Program-made: the position numbers and the translations under genes
The notes under the pieces: generated by a model
What the model saw: only the letters and a program-made list of their open reading frames with translations
What the model was told of the DNA's origin: nothing
Database searches by the model: none
DNA from: Bacteroidales bacterium
Lineage (GTDB): Bacteria > Bacteroidota > Bacteroidia > Bacteroidales > UBA3824
Assembly: GCA_017543645.1 (NCBI GenBank)
Contig: JAFYFR010000004.1
Coordinates: 1 to 33,155, forward strand
Reading direction: 5' to 3'
Length of the DNA stretch: 33,155 nucleotides
Shown: positions 15,435 through 24,200 of the stretch, piece after piece
Numbering within the stretch: position 1 is the first letter of the stretch
Layout of the letters: each line of letters opens with the position of its first letter

Positions 15435-16316
15435 TTACAGGTCGTAACCGAAGTTTTTGAGCCTGTTGGCATTGTCGCGCCAGTCTTTGCAGACCTTTAC
15501 AAATATCTCTAAGTAGATTTTTTTGCCAAAAAATGCTTCAATTTCTTTGCGGGCTGCACTGCCGAGACGTTTTAAAGCCGCACCGCCTTTGCCAATGATA
15601 ATGCCTTTTTGCGAATCGCGTATCACGTTGATTACCGTTTGAATACGAATAATTGATTCTTCTTCTTTAAAGGTTTCTACCACCACTTCTACCGAATAAG
15701 GAATCTCTTTTTCGTAGAGTTCGAGCACTTTTTCGCGGATAATTTCGCTAACAAAAAAACGTTCGGGCTTGTCGGTCAAACGGTCTTTTTCAAAATAGGG
15801 CGGATTTTCGGGCAAAAGCTCAACAATGCGTTTTAAAATGTTTTCTGTGTTGAATTTGTGCAATGCCGAAACGGTGTGAATTTCTGCCTTGGGTATCAGG
15901 CTGTGCCATTGCTGAATAAGCTCCTCCACTTTGGCTTGGTCGGCAAGGTCAATTTTATTGATTAGCAGTACAATAGGCACATCCAAACGGTTTACCATAT
16001 CCAAAAAGAATTGGTTTTTGGTTTTGGATTCAAGCACGTCGGTAATATAAAGTATTACATCGGCATCTTCGAGAGCGTCTTCTGAATACTTTAACATGCT
16101 CTCTTGCAATTTGTACACGGGTTTGAGCACGCCCGGAGTGTCGGAATATACAATTTGATAATCGTCGCCTGTAACAATGCCCATAATGCGGTGACGAGTG
16201 GTTTGACTCTTTGAGGTGATGATTGAGAGTCGTTCGCCCACGAGAATGTTCATCAGCGTTGATTTTCCCACATTGGGATTGCCTACAATATTTACAAAGC
16301 CTGATTTAAAAGCCAT
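15435..16316 (-). CDS. era: GTPase Era
   Basis: 293 residues from ATG 16316 (MAFKSGFVNI). The frame is open to 16397, but that stretch crosses the promoter and a terminator, so the inner start is used. G1 is GNPNVGKST (residues 12-20). G3 is DTPG, G4 is NKIDLAD and the SAL motif is G5. The C-terminal KH domain (about 200-293) carries the GxxG-type loop IIIGKGGAALKRLG. Era binds 16S rRNA and assists 30S subunit assembly. It stands alone from its own promoter. Its 21-base sequence around the ATG is identical to that of the wzz-like gene at 24105, with the -7 box at the same distance. Confidence 0.96.
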   Translation of the reverse strand: MAFKSGFVNIVGNPNVGKSTLMNILVGERLSIITSKSQTTRHRIMGIVTGDDYQIVYSDTPGVLKPVYKLQESMLKYSEDALEDADVILYITDVLESKTKNQFFLDMVNRLDVPIVLLINKIDLADQAKVEELIQQWHSLIPKAEIHTVSALHKFNTENILKRIVELLPENPPYFEKDRLTDKPERFFVSEIIREKVLELYEKEIPYSVEVVVETFKEEESIIRIQTVINVIRDSQKGIIIGKGGAALKRLGSAARKEIEAFFGKKIYLEIFVKVCKDWRDNANRLKNFGYDL

Positions 16317-16337
16317 TTTGATTATTTTTTTACAGCG

Positions 16338-16368
16338 CAAAAGTAATAATTTTTTTGGCGGCGGCAAG
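16338..16368 (-). promoter_or_regulatory. Promoter of era (CTTG-N19-TACTTTTG)
   Basis: On the minus strand CTTG (16365-16368) and TACTTTTG (16338-16345) are spaced by 19 bases, 21 bases before the ATG. It supports the short start of era. Confidence 0.65.
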
Positions 16369-16380
16369 TAAGATAATAGA

Positions 16381-16429
16381 AAAAAGTTTCCGCCCACACC
16401 TTAATATATTATGTAGGTATGGGCGGAAA
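16381..16429 (-). terminator. Terminator of the 16451 lipoprotein
   Basis: TTTCCGCCCA (16387-16396) pairs with TGGGCGGAAA (16420-16429), and inner bases extend the stem imperfectly. On the minus strand the hairpin is followed by CTTTTT. Confidence 0.75.
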
Positions 16430-16450
16430 TAATTGTACATGTAAAAATAT

Positions 16451-17215
16451 TTAGAATTCCATTGCAATTTTTTGGGTTATTGTTCTTTTCGTCATTGTAA
16501 TGGTTATAGTAAATATGTATTTACCATTGTTTTCTGGCGTAGTGTCGAACGACAGATAAAAGTCAGGGCTTATTAGTTCTGTATTAGTTTTTTTGGCTTG
16601 AGAGGCTTTGACAGTTGTGTATTCCCACATATAGCCTTTATAGAGTTTGCCGTCGTGATTTTCAGGAAATTGTAGTGAGTATCCGCTTTTAATGTACTTG
16701 TATAGCGAGTATACGTGGAGGCTTACAATATCGCCGAGTTCGCTACCCACAGGATGGTTGTTGTCGAAATCATTATCGCATTTGATACTTACCGAAGTAA
16801 TGGTATCAGCAATTACTATCCTGTGATAGCCCGGAGCACCATTATATCCTTTGTAAGAAGTGTCGCCATATTTTTGTGTCAATAAATTGAATCTTACATC
16901 CCCTTCCTCCACCGACGTACCTGTTAACACGACTGCGATGTTGTTGTCGTTGTCGGAAAAGAGTTTGATATTGTTGCAGAATATGAATGATTCTATGCAG
17001 TGGTTGGTTTTAATTTTGTCTCCGCCTTCATGTAGTTCGTTATTGTTGTTTTGATAATTATCCGACTTTGTTGTAAAAGTGGTGTCGATTTCTTCCGTAT
17101 CGTTTTTACTAACGGTATTGTCATCGTTTTTACTAACGGTATTGTCGTCGTCTTTACATGCAGCAAAAGCCGATATAATTCCGACTGCCAATAATGTTAA
17201 AATTTTGCTATTCAT
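16451..17215 (-). CDS. Lipoprotein of unknown function with a tandem 8-residue repeat
   Basis: 254 residues. The signal MNSKILTLLAVGIISAFAAC gives a lipidated Cys at residue 20. It is followed by KDD and two perfect copies of DDNTVSKN, encoded by two 24-base repeats (17100-17147), then a Thr/Asn/Glu-rich linker to about residue 65. The remaining body is probably beta-rich (NIAVVLTG, YHRIVIADTITSVSIKC, KYIFTITITMTKRTITQKIA) and contains several Cys. No domain recognised. It is more AT-rich than the polysaccharide and PD40 genes around it. It is monocistronic: -7 box at 17320-17327, terminator at 16381-16429. It is exported and probably surface-exposed, because of the acidic residues after the Cys (inference). 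Confidence 0.8.
   Translation of the reverse strand: MNSKILTLLAVGIISAFAACKDDDNTVSKNDDNTVSKNDTEEIDTTFTTKSDNYQNNNNELHEGGDKIKTNHCIESFIFCNNIKLFSDNDNNIAVVLTGTSVEEGDVRFNLLTQKYGDTSYKGYNGAPGYHRIVIADTITSVSIKCDNDFDNNHPVGSELGDIVSLHVYSLYKYIKSGYSLQFPENHDGKLYKGYMWEYTTVKASQAKKTNTELISPDFYLSFDTTPENNGKYIFTITITMTKRTITQKIAMEF
17100..17147 (-). repeat. Tandem 24-base direct repeat inside a lipoprotein gene
   Basis: Two adjacent copies (17100-17123 and 17124-17147) differ only at their last base. They encode the octapeptide DDNTVSKN twice and keep the frame, so copy-number changes by slippage would lengthen or shorten the linker without breaking the gene. Confidence 0.9.
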
Positions 17216-17319
17216 AATTGCCTCCTATTTCCTTATGCCTGTTACGGCGGTTATGTTAATGATAAAACAAATATTTATGTGTTTTAGGATTTTGCATGTA
17301 TACTGTTATTAGTTTTTTG

Positions 17320-17327
17320 CAAAGATA
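17320..17327 (-). promoter_or_regulatory. -7 promoter box (TATCTTTG) of the 16451 lipoprotein
   Basis: An exact match on the minus strand. CTTG lies 18 bases upstream. The leader is about 95-100 bases long. Confidence 0.5.
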
Positions 17328-17428
17328 ATAAACTATTTTTGTTCACAAGGGGAGGTAAAACAAAAAAAACTGTCACACCTTAAATATATATTATATCTAT
17401 TATTATCTAATGATTGTGTAAAAAACGT

Positions 17429-17436
17429 TATCTTTG
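17429..17436 (+). promoter_or_regulatory. -7 promoter box (TATCTTTG) of the repeat-protein pair
   Basis: An exact match 17 bases before ATG 17454. It is divergent from the box at 17320-17327, which has the same sequence TATCTTTG. No convincing -33 element. Confidence 0.55.
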
Positions 17437-17453
17437 TAGCGAAATATAGGCGT

Positions 17454-18146
17454 ATGAAAAATCTGATAGCATCTATATTAATGATAATGACGGCATTGTC
17501 GGGAATGGGTGTCAACGGCGACACTCTTTCGTGCGATACCGTAATGTCCACGCCGTTGAGCATGGTGATGTTCAAGGGCGGCACCAACGTTGTGCTAAAC
17601 CGCGATGGCAAGGTGGTGGAAGGCGTTTTGGCAACCGACACCGATATGTGGACAACTGGTCCGCTCGTCTTGTTCGCCGGCTCTACGCGGGTTATGCTCA
17701 ACAACGACGGCAAGGTGTACGAAGGTTTTCCGGCGGTAAACTTTATCGCCGAGGCCACCAACGGAGTGTTTTATGAGTTCAAGGCGATGGCGGTTACATT
17801 TTTCGACAATGAAGGCAGGGTGTCGGTAGGGGCGGCGTCGCACGGCATCGAGTATATGTGCCGCGACGGTGCGGCGCTGTATTCCGAACCCGGCACGGAG
17901 ATAGCATTTTATCCGTCGGGAGTTTTGCGCAAGGCTACTCCGGCGGAGGCTGTAAAACTGAGCATAAACCGCAACGAAAAAATATTCTTTATGGCTCATA
18001 AGTCTGTGTTTTTTGACCGTGACGGATATGTAACGCAGGGTGTTTCAGCCAAAAAAGCCACATTCCTCAGTACGGACGGCACTACAGTGATAAAGCATCC
18101 GGGCGATATTTTAAAATTTAGCAGCAACGGAATATTAATCGAGTAA
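17454..18146 (+). CDS. Exported six-repeat protein of unknown function
   Basis: 230 residues. The signal peptide is MKNLIASILMIMTALSGMGV. The mature protein consists of about six imperfect units of 30-40 residues, each holding a hydrophobic strand then x-DGKV-x-x-G: TNVVLNRDGKVVEGVL, TRVMLNNDGKVYEGFP, VTFFDNEGRVSVGAAS, TEIAFYPSGVLRKATP, KSVFFDRDGYVTQGVS, DILKFSSNGILIE. The pattern recalls MORN or other beta-hairpin repeats but matches none that I can name. It is likely a periplasmic or surface beta-solenoid or hairpin stack. It is followed 11 bases later by another hairpin-repeat protein, probably in one operon. Base composition is richer in G+C than the neighbouring 16451 gene. No catalytic motif; function unknown. 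Confidence 0.8.
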   Translation: MKNLIASILMIMTALSGMGVNGDTLSCDTVMSTPLSMVMFKGGTNVVLNRDGKVVEGVLATDTDMWTTGPLVLFAGSTRVMLNNDGKVYEGFPAVNFIAEATNGVFYEFKAMAVTFFDNEGRVSVGAASHGIEYMCRDGAALYSEPGTEIAFYPSGVLRKATPAEAVKLSINRNEKIFFMAHKSVFFDRDGYVTQGVSAKKATFLSTDGTTVIKHPGDILKFSSNGILIE

Positions 18147-18157
18147 CAATTATAATA

Positions 18158-18985
18158 ATGGGAAAAATTAAATCTGTAACCACAAAAACCACCGACAAGG
18201 AGTCGGGAAACTGTTTTACAAACTCGTACATCGAGTACGACCAAAACGGCAACGAGACCGTTTCTATTGATTACGATTACGACCAGACTATCAATGCCAA
18301 AAACCTGACGGCATACGACACTAAAAACCGTAGGGTGGAACTCAAGATATTTTCCGACGAGGACACTGTAAACGAGACGCACTTTTTTGAGTATTTCGCC
18401 GACGGAAAGATCATGAAAGAAACCATTGTGTATTTTGGTGATTCCAAGTCGATTAAGACCTACGAATACGCCGATAACCGTATCACCCTCACCACAGTTG
18501 ACGAGAATGGCGACGAGGAGGAAAAGGAGATATTTGTTACCGACAGTGATGGAAATGTTCTGGAGCATATCGTTACCGATTACGACGGCGAGCAGACCAC
18601 GCATCAGATTTCGGAGTTTGTAAACGGCAAAGTGGTTATGACCAAGAGTTTAGATAAGCACGGAAGGGAAATCAACCACCGCATCTTTAAATATCAGGAC
18701 GATGGTAAAATCTCTTTTGCAGGCGTTCTCAATCCGAAAAAGGAACTATTGGACAGCAATTCTTACCAGTACGACGAAAAGGGCAGGGAGATACTCCAGA
18801 CTATCGGTGCACGCGGCAAGATTACCACCGAATACGACGACGAGAACCTAACCAGCACAAGTACTACTATGTCAAGTTCGGGACGTATTGTCGGTCAGAC
18901 TGTTACCACTTTCAATCAAGACGGCAGACCTGTCAGGGAAGAAGATTTTACCACAATCCGGGAGTTTGAATACGCGTATTTTTAA
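18158..18985 (+). CDS. YD/RHS-like repeat protein without signal peptide, unknown function
   Basis: 275 residues. The body repeats the pattern Y-x-x-D/N-G-(R/N/K)-E/V about every 25-30 residues: YIEYDQNGNETVSID, FEYFADGKIMKETIV, FVTDSDGNVLEHIVT, FKYQDDGKISFAGVL, YQYDEKGREILQTIG, TTFNQDGRPVREEDF. This resembles the YD repeats of RHS proteins but without the RHS core, toxin tip or signal peptide. It ends FEYAYF. It starts 11 bases after the 17454 gene, so the two are probably co-expressed. It converges on ugd with 15 bases between the stops. It may be cytoplasmic, or exported by unseen means. The protein is strongly acidic. Function unknown. Confidence 0.78.
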   Translation: MGKIKSVTTKTTDKESGNCFTNSYIEYDQNGNETVSIDYDYDQTINAKNLTAYDTKNRRVELKIFSDEDTVNETHFFEYFADGKIMKETIVYFGDSKSIKTYEYADNRITLTTVDENGDEEEKEIFVTDSDGNVLEHIVTDYDGEQTTHQISEFVNGKVVMTKSLDKHGREINHRIFKYQDDGKISFAGVLNPKKELLDSNSYQYDEKGREILQTIGARGKITTEYDDENLTSTSTTMSSSGRIVGQTVTTFNQDGRPVREEDFTTIREFEYAYF

Positions 18986-19000
18986 GCGTTGAGGCAAGGA

Positions 19001-20389
19001 TTATCTTCCGATACCTTTGTAATAAAATCCCAGTTTTTTCATATTTTCGGCATCGAGCAGATTTCTTCCGTCGAACACGAATGCCGGTTTCATCATGGAG
19101 TCGTGTATGCGTTTCCAGTCGAGATTCTTGAACATGTCCCACTCGGTGAGTATTGCAATGGCATGGGCGTTGAGGCAGGCTTCGTATGGGTCGGCTACTA
19201 CCGAAAGCTGTTTCTGGTTGTCTTCGTCTGTCTTGCCGTTGATGTGAGCGATGTCGGTAAATATTTGTGTTTCTGATACCTTTGGATCGTAAACCGATAT
19301 GTTTGCAAGGTCGTTTATAAGAATGTCCGCCACGTACATAGCGGGGGTTTCGCGGGTGTCGTTGGTGTTTTTCTTGAATGCCCAGCCGAGAAATGCGATT
19401 TTTTTGCCTGATACTGTATTATAAAGAGTGGTTATAATATTGTCGGCAAAACGGTGTTTTTGGTAATCGTTCATCTTGATAACCCAGTCCCAATACTCTG
19501 CCACTTCTTCTAACCCAAGACTTTTGCAGATGTACACAAGGTTCAGCACGTCTTTTTGGAAGCACGAGCCGCCGAAACCTACTGATGCGGTGAGAAATTT
19601 GTTGCCAATTCTGCTGTCGGCACCTATTGCACGGGAAATATCGGTAACATCAGCCTCGGTTTTTTCGCAAAGAGCCGAAAGCGAGTTGATTGATGAAATT
19701 CGCTGTGCCAGAAAGGCGTTTGCGGTAAGCTTGCTGAGCTCGCTGCTCCAGACGTTGGTGTGTATGATTTTTTCGCGGGGAATCCAGTGAGCGTAAATAG
19801 CAGTAAGTTCCTCAGCAGCAGCGTGTCCCTCTGGCGTATCCTGACCTCCGATAAGCACGCGGTCGGGATTGAGAAGGTCGTTGATAGCGGTTCCCTCTGC
19901 AAGGAATTCCGGATTTGAAAGAATCTGGAACTTTACACCGCTACCGGTATTGTCCAGAATAGAATGTATAGCCTCGGCTGTTCGCACGGGCAGTGTGGAT
20001 TTTTCAACAACGATTTTGTCGTTCTTGGCCACAGCTCCGATTTGACGGGCGCAGAGTTCGATATATTTAAGGTCTGCCGCCATACCTTTGCCCTTGCCGT
20101 ACTCCTTGGTGGGAGTGTTAACCGACATAAAAATCATATCTGCCTTGTCAATGGCGCTCTCCACGTCGGTAGAGAAGAAAAGATTTTTGCCGCGAACATG
20201 CATTACAATCTCGGCAAGTCCAGGTTCAAAAATAGGAATATCGTGTGGGTTGTCGGAGTTCCACGCGGCAATGCGTTTTTTGTTCAGGTCAACAACCGTA
20301 ATATTGATTTCTGGACACTTGTAGGCCATCACAGTCATTGTGGGTCCGCCTACGTAACCTGCGCCTATGCAACAGATGTTTTTTATCAT
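19001..20389 (-). CDS. ugd: UDP-glucose 6-dehydrogenase
   Basis: 462 residues from ATG 20389 ([15 protein letters not shown]), preceded by AAGGTAG, a plausible ribosome site. The frame starts at 20422 but that part overlaps rfbB by 31 bases, so the inner start is preferred. Rossmann motif GAGYVGGPT binds [14 protein letters not shown] and [14 protein letters not shown] are conserved, and [10 protein letters not shown] contains the catalytic Cys near residue 270. The C-terminal UDP-binding domain includes [14 protein letters not shown] and DGRNLLD. It oxidises UDP-glucose to UDP-glucuronate for polysaccharide. Length and the [19 protein letters not shown] wording resemble the eukaryotic-type enzyme (about 460 residues) more than the shorter one of Escherichia coli. 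Last gene of the five-gene operon, 2 bases after rfbB. Confidence 0.95.
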   Translation of the reverse strand: MIKNICCIGAGYVGGPTMTVMAYKCPEINITVVDLNKKRIAAWNSDNPHDIPIFEPGLAEIVMHVRGKNLFFSTDVESAIDKADMIFMSVNTPTKEYGKGKGMAADLKYIELCARQIGAVAKNDKIVVEKSTLPVRTAEAIHSILDNTGSGVKFQILSNPEFLAEGTAINDLLNPDRVLIGGQDTPEGHAAAEELTAIYAHWIPREKIIHTNVWSSELSKLTANAFLAQRISSINSLSALCEKTEADVTDISRAIGADSRIGNKFLTASVGFGGSCFQKDVLNLVYICKSLGLEEVAEYWDWVIKMNDYQKHRFADNIITTLYNTVSGKKIAFLGWAFKKNTNDTRETPAMYVADILINDLANISVYDPKVSETQIFTDIAHINGKTDEDNQKQLSVVADPYEACLNAHAIAILTEWDMFKNLDWKRIHDSMMKPAFVFDGRNLLDAENMKKLGFYYKGIGR

Positions 20390-20391
20390 TT

Positions 20392-21453
20392 CTACCTTTT
20401 TTCGTAATTCTTGTTTATCCAATTTTTGTATTCGCCCGACTGGACGTTTTTAATCCATTGAGCATTAGATAAATACCATTCAACAGTTTTGCGGATGCCT
20501 TGCTCGAAGTTGACAGATTGTTTCCAACCGAGTTGGCTCTTTATCTTGTCGCAGTTGATGGCATAGCGGCGGTCGTGACCGGGACGGTCTTTTACAAAGG
20601 TGATAAGTTTTTTGTAATAATCCTTATCCTTGCCGTGTTTTTCTGCCATAATTTCGCAAACGGTGTTGACGATTTCGATATTGGTGCGCTCGTTTTCACC
20701 GCCGATGTTGTAGGTTTCGCCCACTTTGCCCTTGGTGAGGATGGTATAGATGGCGCTGCAATGGTCTTCAACATATAGCCAATCGCGAACATTAAGACCG
20801 TCGCCGTAAACTGGCAGCGGTTTTTCTGCCAAGATATTGAGAATCAGTAGCGGAATAAGTTTTTCGGGGAAATGGTAAGGTCCGTAGTTGTTAGAGCAGT
20901 TAGATTTGGTAATCGGCAGACCGTATGTATGTTTGTACGCCTCAACAAGATGGTCTGACGATGCTTTTGATGCTGAATACGGGCTGCGCGGGTCGTAGGG
21001 AGTGGTTTCGTAGAAGTAACCTGTTTCGCCAAGACTTCCGTACACCTCGTCGGTGGAAATATGGTGAAAACGCACATCCTTGCGGCCGTCCCAATAGTTG
21101 CGTGCGTTTTCCAAAAGGTTGAAAGTGCCGACAATGTTGGTTTCGATAAAATCTTTTGGACCGAGAATGGAACGGTCTACATGGCTTTCGGCTGCGAAAT
21201 GCACCACCGTGTCGATGTCGTATTTTTTGAAAATATTGGCAATTTCCTCCTTGTTGCAAATGTCGGTCTGCTCAAAAAAATAGCGGTTGCCGTTAAATTT
21301 TTTGGCTATGTCGCTGAGGTTTTCGAGGTTGCCGGCATAAGTGAGCTTGTCTACGTTGATGATTTTGCCTTGAAAATCAGTCTTTTCGAATATATATCTT
21401 ATAAAGTTGGAACCAATAAAACCAGCTCCTCCTGTTACCATAATCGCTTTCAT
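20392..21453 (-). CDS. rfbB: dTDP-glucose 4,6-dehydratase
   Basis: 353 residues from ATG 21453 ([20 protein letters not shown]). The frame is open to 21558 but the extension is basic and lies within rfbC. The ATGA overlap with the rfbC stop (21450-21453) also fixes this start. Motifs: TGGAGFIGS (NAD), [18 protein letters not shown], and YSASKAS carrying the Tyr-Lys catalytic pair. [15 protein letters not shown] and the [10 protein letters not shown] segment are typical of RmlB. It converts dTDP-glucose to dTDP-4-keto-6-deoxyglucose, the second step towards dTDP-L-rhamnose and related sugars. It lies between rfbC and ugd in the operon. Confidence 0.96.
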   Translation of the reverse strand: MKAIMVTGGAGFIGSNFIRYIFEKTDFQGKIINVDKLTYAGNLENLSDIAKKFNGNRYFFEQTDICNKEEIANIFKKYDIDTVVHFAAESHVDRSILGPKDFIETNIVGTFNLLENARNYWDGRKDVRFHHISTDEVYGSLGETGYFYETTPYDPRSPYSASKASSDHLVEAYKHTYGLPITKSNCSNNYGPYHFPEKLIPLLILNILAEKPLPVYGDGLNVRDWLYVEDHCSAIYTILTKGKVGETYNIGGENERTNIEIVNTVCEIMAEKHGKDKDYYKKLITFVKDRPGHDRRYAINCDKIKSQLGWKQSVNFEQGIRKTVEWYLSNAQWIKNVQSGEYKNWINKNYEKR

Positions 21454-22022
21454 ACGTTTTGAGAATATTGATGGGTTGTGTAAAAGTCGTTTTTGTCTAA
21501 TACTTTTTGAGCGAGATCTTTTTCTGATAAAACCATTTGATTTGCAGGTATTTGCCAATCAATGCCAATGGTTTTGTCGTTGAAGATAACCCCTTGTTCA
21601 GAATCTTTGTTGTACACGTTGTCTACTTTGTATTGAAAAATAGCCTTTTCGCTCAACACTACAAATCCGTGAACAAATCCGCGCGGAATAAAAAAGCGGC
21701 GGTGGTTTTCATCGGATAGTTCCACAATTTCGTATTTGCCGAAAGTGGGCGAATCGGTGCGAACGTCAACAGCCACGTCGAGCACCTTGCCGAGTGCCAC
21801 GCTCACGAGTTTTGCCTGAGTGAAAGGCGGACGTTGAATATGCAATCCGCGCAAAACTCCAAAACTACTACTCGATTCGTTTTCTTGAATAAAATTTACC
21901 TTGCCGATATTCTGTTCAAAGAGTCCTTTTTTAAACGTTTCGCAAAAATATCCTCTATTGTCACCGAAAACCTTCGGTTCGATAATCCAGAGGCCGGGTA
22001 TCGATAATTGCTTAAATTCCAT
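21450..22022 (-). CDS. rfbC: dTDP-4-dehydrorhamnose 3,5-epimerase
   Basis: 190 residues from ATG 22022 ([20 protein letters not shown]). An in-frame start at 22049 would lie within the end of rfbA and is rejected. A cupin fold is expected. [18 protein letters not shown] with the catalytic His61, and [11 protein letters not shown] (His118) are followed by the active-site Tyr in FQYKVD near residue 131. The epimerase inverts C3 and C5 of dTDP-4-keto-6-deoxyglucose. It starts 4 bases after rfbA and overlaps rfbB by 4 bases, so translation is coupled. No rfbD reductase follows within the window. Confidence 0.95.
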   Translation of the reverse strand: MEFKQLSIPGLWIIEPKVFGDNRGYFCETFKKGLFEQNIGKVNFIQENESSSSFGVLRGLHIQRPPFTQAKLVSVALGKVLDVAVDVRTDSPTFGKYEIVELSDENHRRFFIPRGFVHGFVVLSEKAIFQYKVDNVYNKDSEQGVIFNDKTIGIDWQIPANQMVLSEKDLAQKVLDKNDFYTTHQYSQNV

Positions 22023-22026
22023 AATG

Positions 22027-22911
22027 TTAATTGTTTCCTTCTTCTGCAAGTTTCATAAGATACTGACCATAACCGTTTTTAGCCAATGGTGCAGCAAGTT
22101 TTTTCAATTTTTCAGCAGAGATATAGCCGAGTTTGTAGGCGATTTCTTCTACGCACGAGATTTTCAGACCTTGGCGGGTCTCGATTGTTTGAATAAAACT
22201 TCCTGCCTCGTTGAGCGATTCGTGTGTGCCGGTGTCGAGCCAGGCAAATCCGCGACCCATAAGTTCCACACCTATGCGGTTTTGCTCTAAGTAGCATTGG
22301 TTTACGGTGGTTATTTCTAATTCGCCACGAGCCGATGGCTTGATTTCTGAGGCAATTTTTACCACGTCGTTAGGATAGAAATAAAGACCTACCACGGCGT
22401 AGTTTGATTTAGGGTGTGCTGGTTTTTCTTCTATCGAGGTGGCGCGACCATCTTTGTCGAATGTAATTACACCATAACGCTCGGGGTCTGTTACTTGGTA
22501 GCCGAACACTGTGGCTATGTTTTTCTCTTCCACATTCTTATAGGCATCGTGAAGGAGATGCGTTAATCCGTGTCCGTAGAAAATATTGTCGCCCAGAACA
22601 AGGCAGACATTATCGTCGCCTATAAATTCTTTTCCAAGGATAAACGCCTGTGCAAGACCTTCTGGTCGTGGTTGTTCTACATAGGAAAATTTCAAACCCC
22701 AATCTTCGCCGATGCCGAGCATACGCTCAAACAGCGGCAAATCTTGTGGTGTGGAAATAATCAAAATATCTCGTATACCCGCAAGCATTAGTGTAGACAG
22801 CGGATAATATATCATCGGCTTGTCGTATATAGGCAGCAACTGTTTGCTGATAACCTTTGTTATCGGGTAGAGCCTTGTGCCGCTACCGCCTGCGAGTATT
22901 ATACCTTTCAT
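22027..22911 (-). CDS. rfbA: Glucose-1-phosphate thymidylyltransferase
   Basis: 294 residues, usual length. It begins [20 protein letters not shown], the nucleotide-binding signature, with [20 protein letters not shown] following. [13 protein letters not shown] carries a metal-binding Asp; [19 protein letters not shown] and [13 protein letters not shown] are conserved sugar-phosphate contacts. It makes dTDP-glucose from glucose-1-phosphate and dTTP, the feedback-controlled first step of dTDP-rhamnose synthesis. It lies 18 bases after the wzz-like gene and 4 before rfbC, all on the minus strand. Confidence 0.97.
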   Translation of the reverse strand: MKGIILAGGSGTRLYPITKVISKQLLPIYDKPMIYYPLSTLMLAGIRDILIISTPQDLPLFERMLGIGEDWGLKFSYVEQPRPEGLAQAFILGKEFIGDDNVCLVLGDNIFYGHGLTHLLHDAYKNVEEKNIATVFGYQVTDPERYGVITFDKDGRATSIEEKPAHPKSNYAVVGLYFYPNDVVKIASEIKPSARGELEITTVNQCYLEQNRIGVELMGRGFAWLDTGTHESLNEAGSFIQTIETRQGLKISCVEEIAYKLGYISAEKLKKLAAPLAKNGYGQYLMKLAEEGNN

Positions 22912-22929
22912 ATTGTGTTCATTTACAGC

Positions 22930-24105
22930 TTATTCCTTTTTTGTTACGTTTTCTTGGCTAACTAATTTTTTGAGATTTTTTACAATCATTATTAGTAGTG
23001 CAATAAATGTACCCATAAGGAAGCCGTAAAATGTGTAAAGTACAATATGGCGGACGCGTGGAAAAACAGGTTTGAAACCGGATGTGTGGTGGCTTACTGT
23101 TTCAAATTTGTTGTTTTCTATTCTGTCTATCTGGTCTTGAATGCGCTTTTTATTATTGACATATTGATTGTTGATGTTGGTGATAGTGTTGAGCACTTTG
23201 TCAACATCGGTTTCTTGGCTGAGAATGATGCCTTTGCCGTCCATGCCGGTTTCTTTGATAAAGTACTGGTCTTTTTCGTTGCCGGCTATTTTCTTGTTTA
23301 CTGCAACATTAAGCGAATCATTGGCAGCTTTGTTCTTTTCAAGTTCTTCCATTTGATTTTTCAAAGTTGCGAGCTTGCTGTTGAGCTGTTTTTCTGCATA
23401 TGTGTTGTTACTTAAGAATACGTACGTACCCTCTTCCACCTCGTCCATAACGGTACCGTCGGTAACGCTGAATGTGAGCGAGAAAAACGGATAGTACATT
23501 ACGTAGGCATTTGTAGTATCGTTGACTTGTACAACTTTTTGGCTTTCGTAACCTTCATATTCATCGAATTCTATTCCAACTACTTTTTCTGCTGTTGCCA
23601 CATCAATTTTCAATACTTTTGCGAGAGCTTCTGGTGAATATTTAGCTGCATCGGAAAGAACCTGCGCATTGCTACGGTAGAAATCGTTGGTGAGTACGCC
23701 TGATGAATATACGATTTTACTTTCGTAAATTCTATCGGATGTAAAGTATATAACAAGACCGAAGGCAAGACCCAGACCTGTACATATAACGATTGTAGGT
23801 AATGAGTTGAGCACCAATTTTATAAACCAGATAAAAACAGCATGGATGCCTAAGAAAATTCTTGAAAAAAATCCTTTCCGTTTTTCACCGTTATCATCTT
23901 TCTTCTTGTCGCGTTTGAAAATTGAGAATATTTTTGTAATCGAAAACTCTTCACCCATCTCGTCCTTGTCAATTTGGAGCTGACGGATGGTGTGGCTCTG
24001 GTTGTTGAGCAATTCGTATTGTTTAAGAACAATATCGTGGAGGTCTTTTTCAGATAATTCGTTATTATCTTGGTTTTCTAAATTTTGTTGTGTGTTTTCT
24101 GCCAT
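22930..24105 (-). CDS. Wzz-like polysaccharide chain-length / co-polymerase membrane protein
   Basis: 391 residues from ATG 24105 (MAENTQQNLENQ). The 24129 start is rejected because the extension overlaps the promoter box. The cytoplasmic N-terminal part is long (about 100 residues), acidic then basic (IFKRDKKKDD). Transmembrane segment 1 is about residues 106-128 (LPTIVICTGLGLAFGLVIYF). A periplasmic part of about 220 residues follows, rich in coiled-coil-like sequence (KLATLKNQMEELEKNKAAND). Segment 2 is near the C-terminus (IVLYTFYGFLMGTFIALLIM). Two membrane helices around a coiled-coil periplasmic domain, at the head of a sugar-nucleotide operon, point to a Wzz-type regulator of O-antigen or capsule length. 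The longer N-terminal arm is unusual. The function is inferred from architecture and position. Confidence 0.75.
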   Translation of the reverse strand: MAENTQQNLENQDNNELSEKDLHDIVLKQYELLNNQSHTIRQLQIDKDEMGEEFSITKIFSIFKRDKKKDDNGEKRKGFFSRIFLGIHAVFIWFIKLVLNSLPTIVICTGLGLAFGLVIYFTSDRIYESKIVYSSGVLTNDFYRSNAQVLSDAAKYSPEALAKVLKIDVATAEKVVGIEFDEYEGYESQKVVQVNDTTNAYVMYYPFFSLTFSVTDGTVMDEVEEGTYVFLSNNTYAEKQLNSKLATLKNQMEELEKNKAANDSLNVAVNKKIAGNEKDQYFIKETGMDGKGIILSQETDVDKVLNTITNINNQYVNNKKRIQDQIDRIENNKFETVSHHTSGFKPVFPRVRHIVLYTFYGFLMGTFIALLIMIVKNLKKLVSQENVTKKE

Positions 24106-24126
24106 TTTGATTATTTTTTTAGTTTG

Positions 24127-24158
24127 CAAATTTATACTACTTTTTTTATTTAATCAAA
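24127..24158 (-). promoter_or_regulatory. Promoter of the polysaccharide operon (TTTG-N20-TAAATTTG)
   Basis: TTTG (24155-24158) and TAAATTTG (24127-24134) on the minus strand are spaced by 20 bases, 21 bases before ATG 24105. It heads wzz-like, rfbA, rfbC, rfbB and ugd. Confidence 0.78.
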
Positions 24159-24188
24159 TTTTGATGCCGTTTTTTATTCGGTATTTGA

Positions 24189-24196
24189 TATTTTTG
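24189..24196 (+). promoter_or_regulatory. -7 promoter box (TATTTTTG) abutting the TonB receptor start
   Basis: An exact TAnnTTTG match ending 4 bases before ATG 24201, the same distance as at the 1875 gene. The nearest TTTG upstream is 25 bases away. A start of transcription at or beside the ATG is predicted. Confidence 0.5.
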
Positions 24197-24200
24197 CCAC

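Noticed and set aside
17996..18604. 202-codon minus-strand frame across the two repeat-protein genes
   Set aside because: It spans the junction of two plus-strand genes with signal peptide and clear repeats, and has no domain or start context of its own.
18969..18980. 12-base palindrome AATACGCGTATT followed by T3 at the end of the 18158 gene
   Set aside because: It lies inside the coding frame and has no loop, so it is unlikely to act as a terminator; length is within chance for this window.
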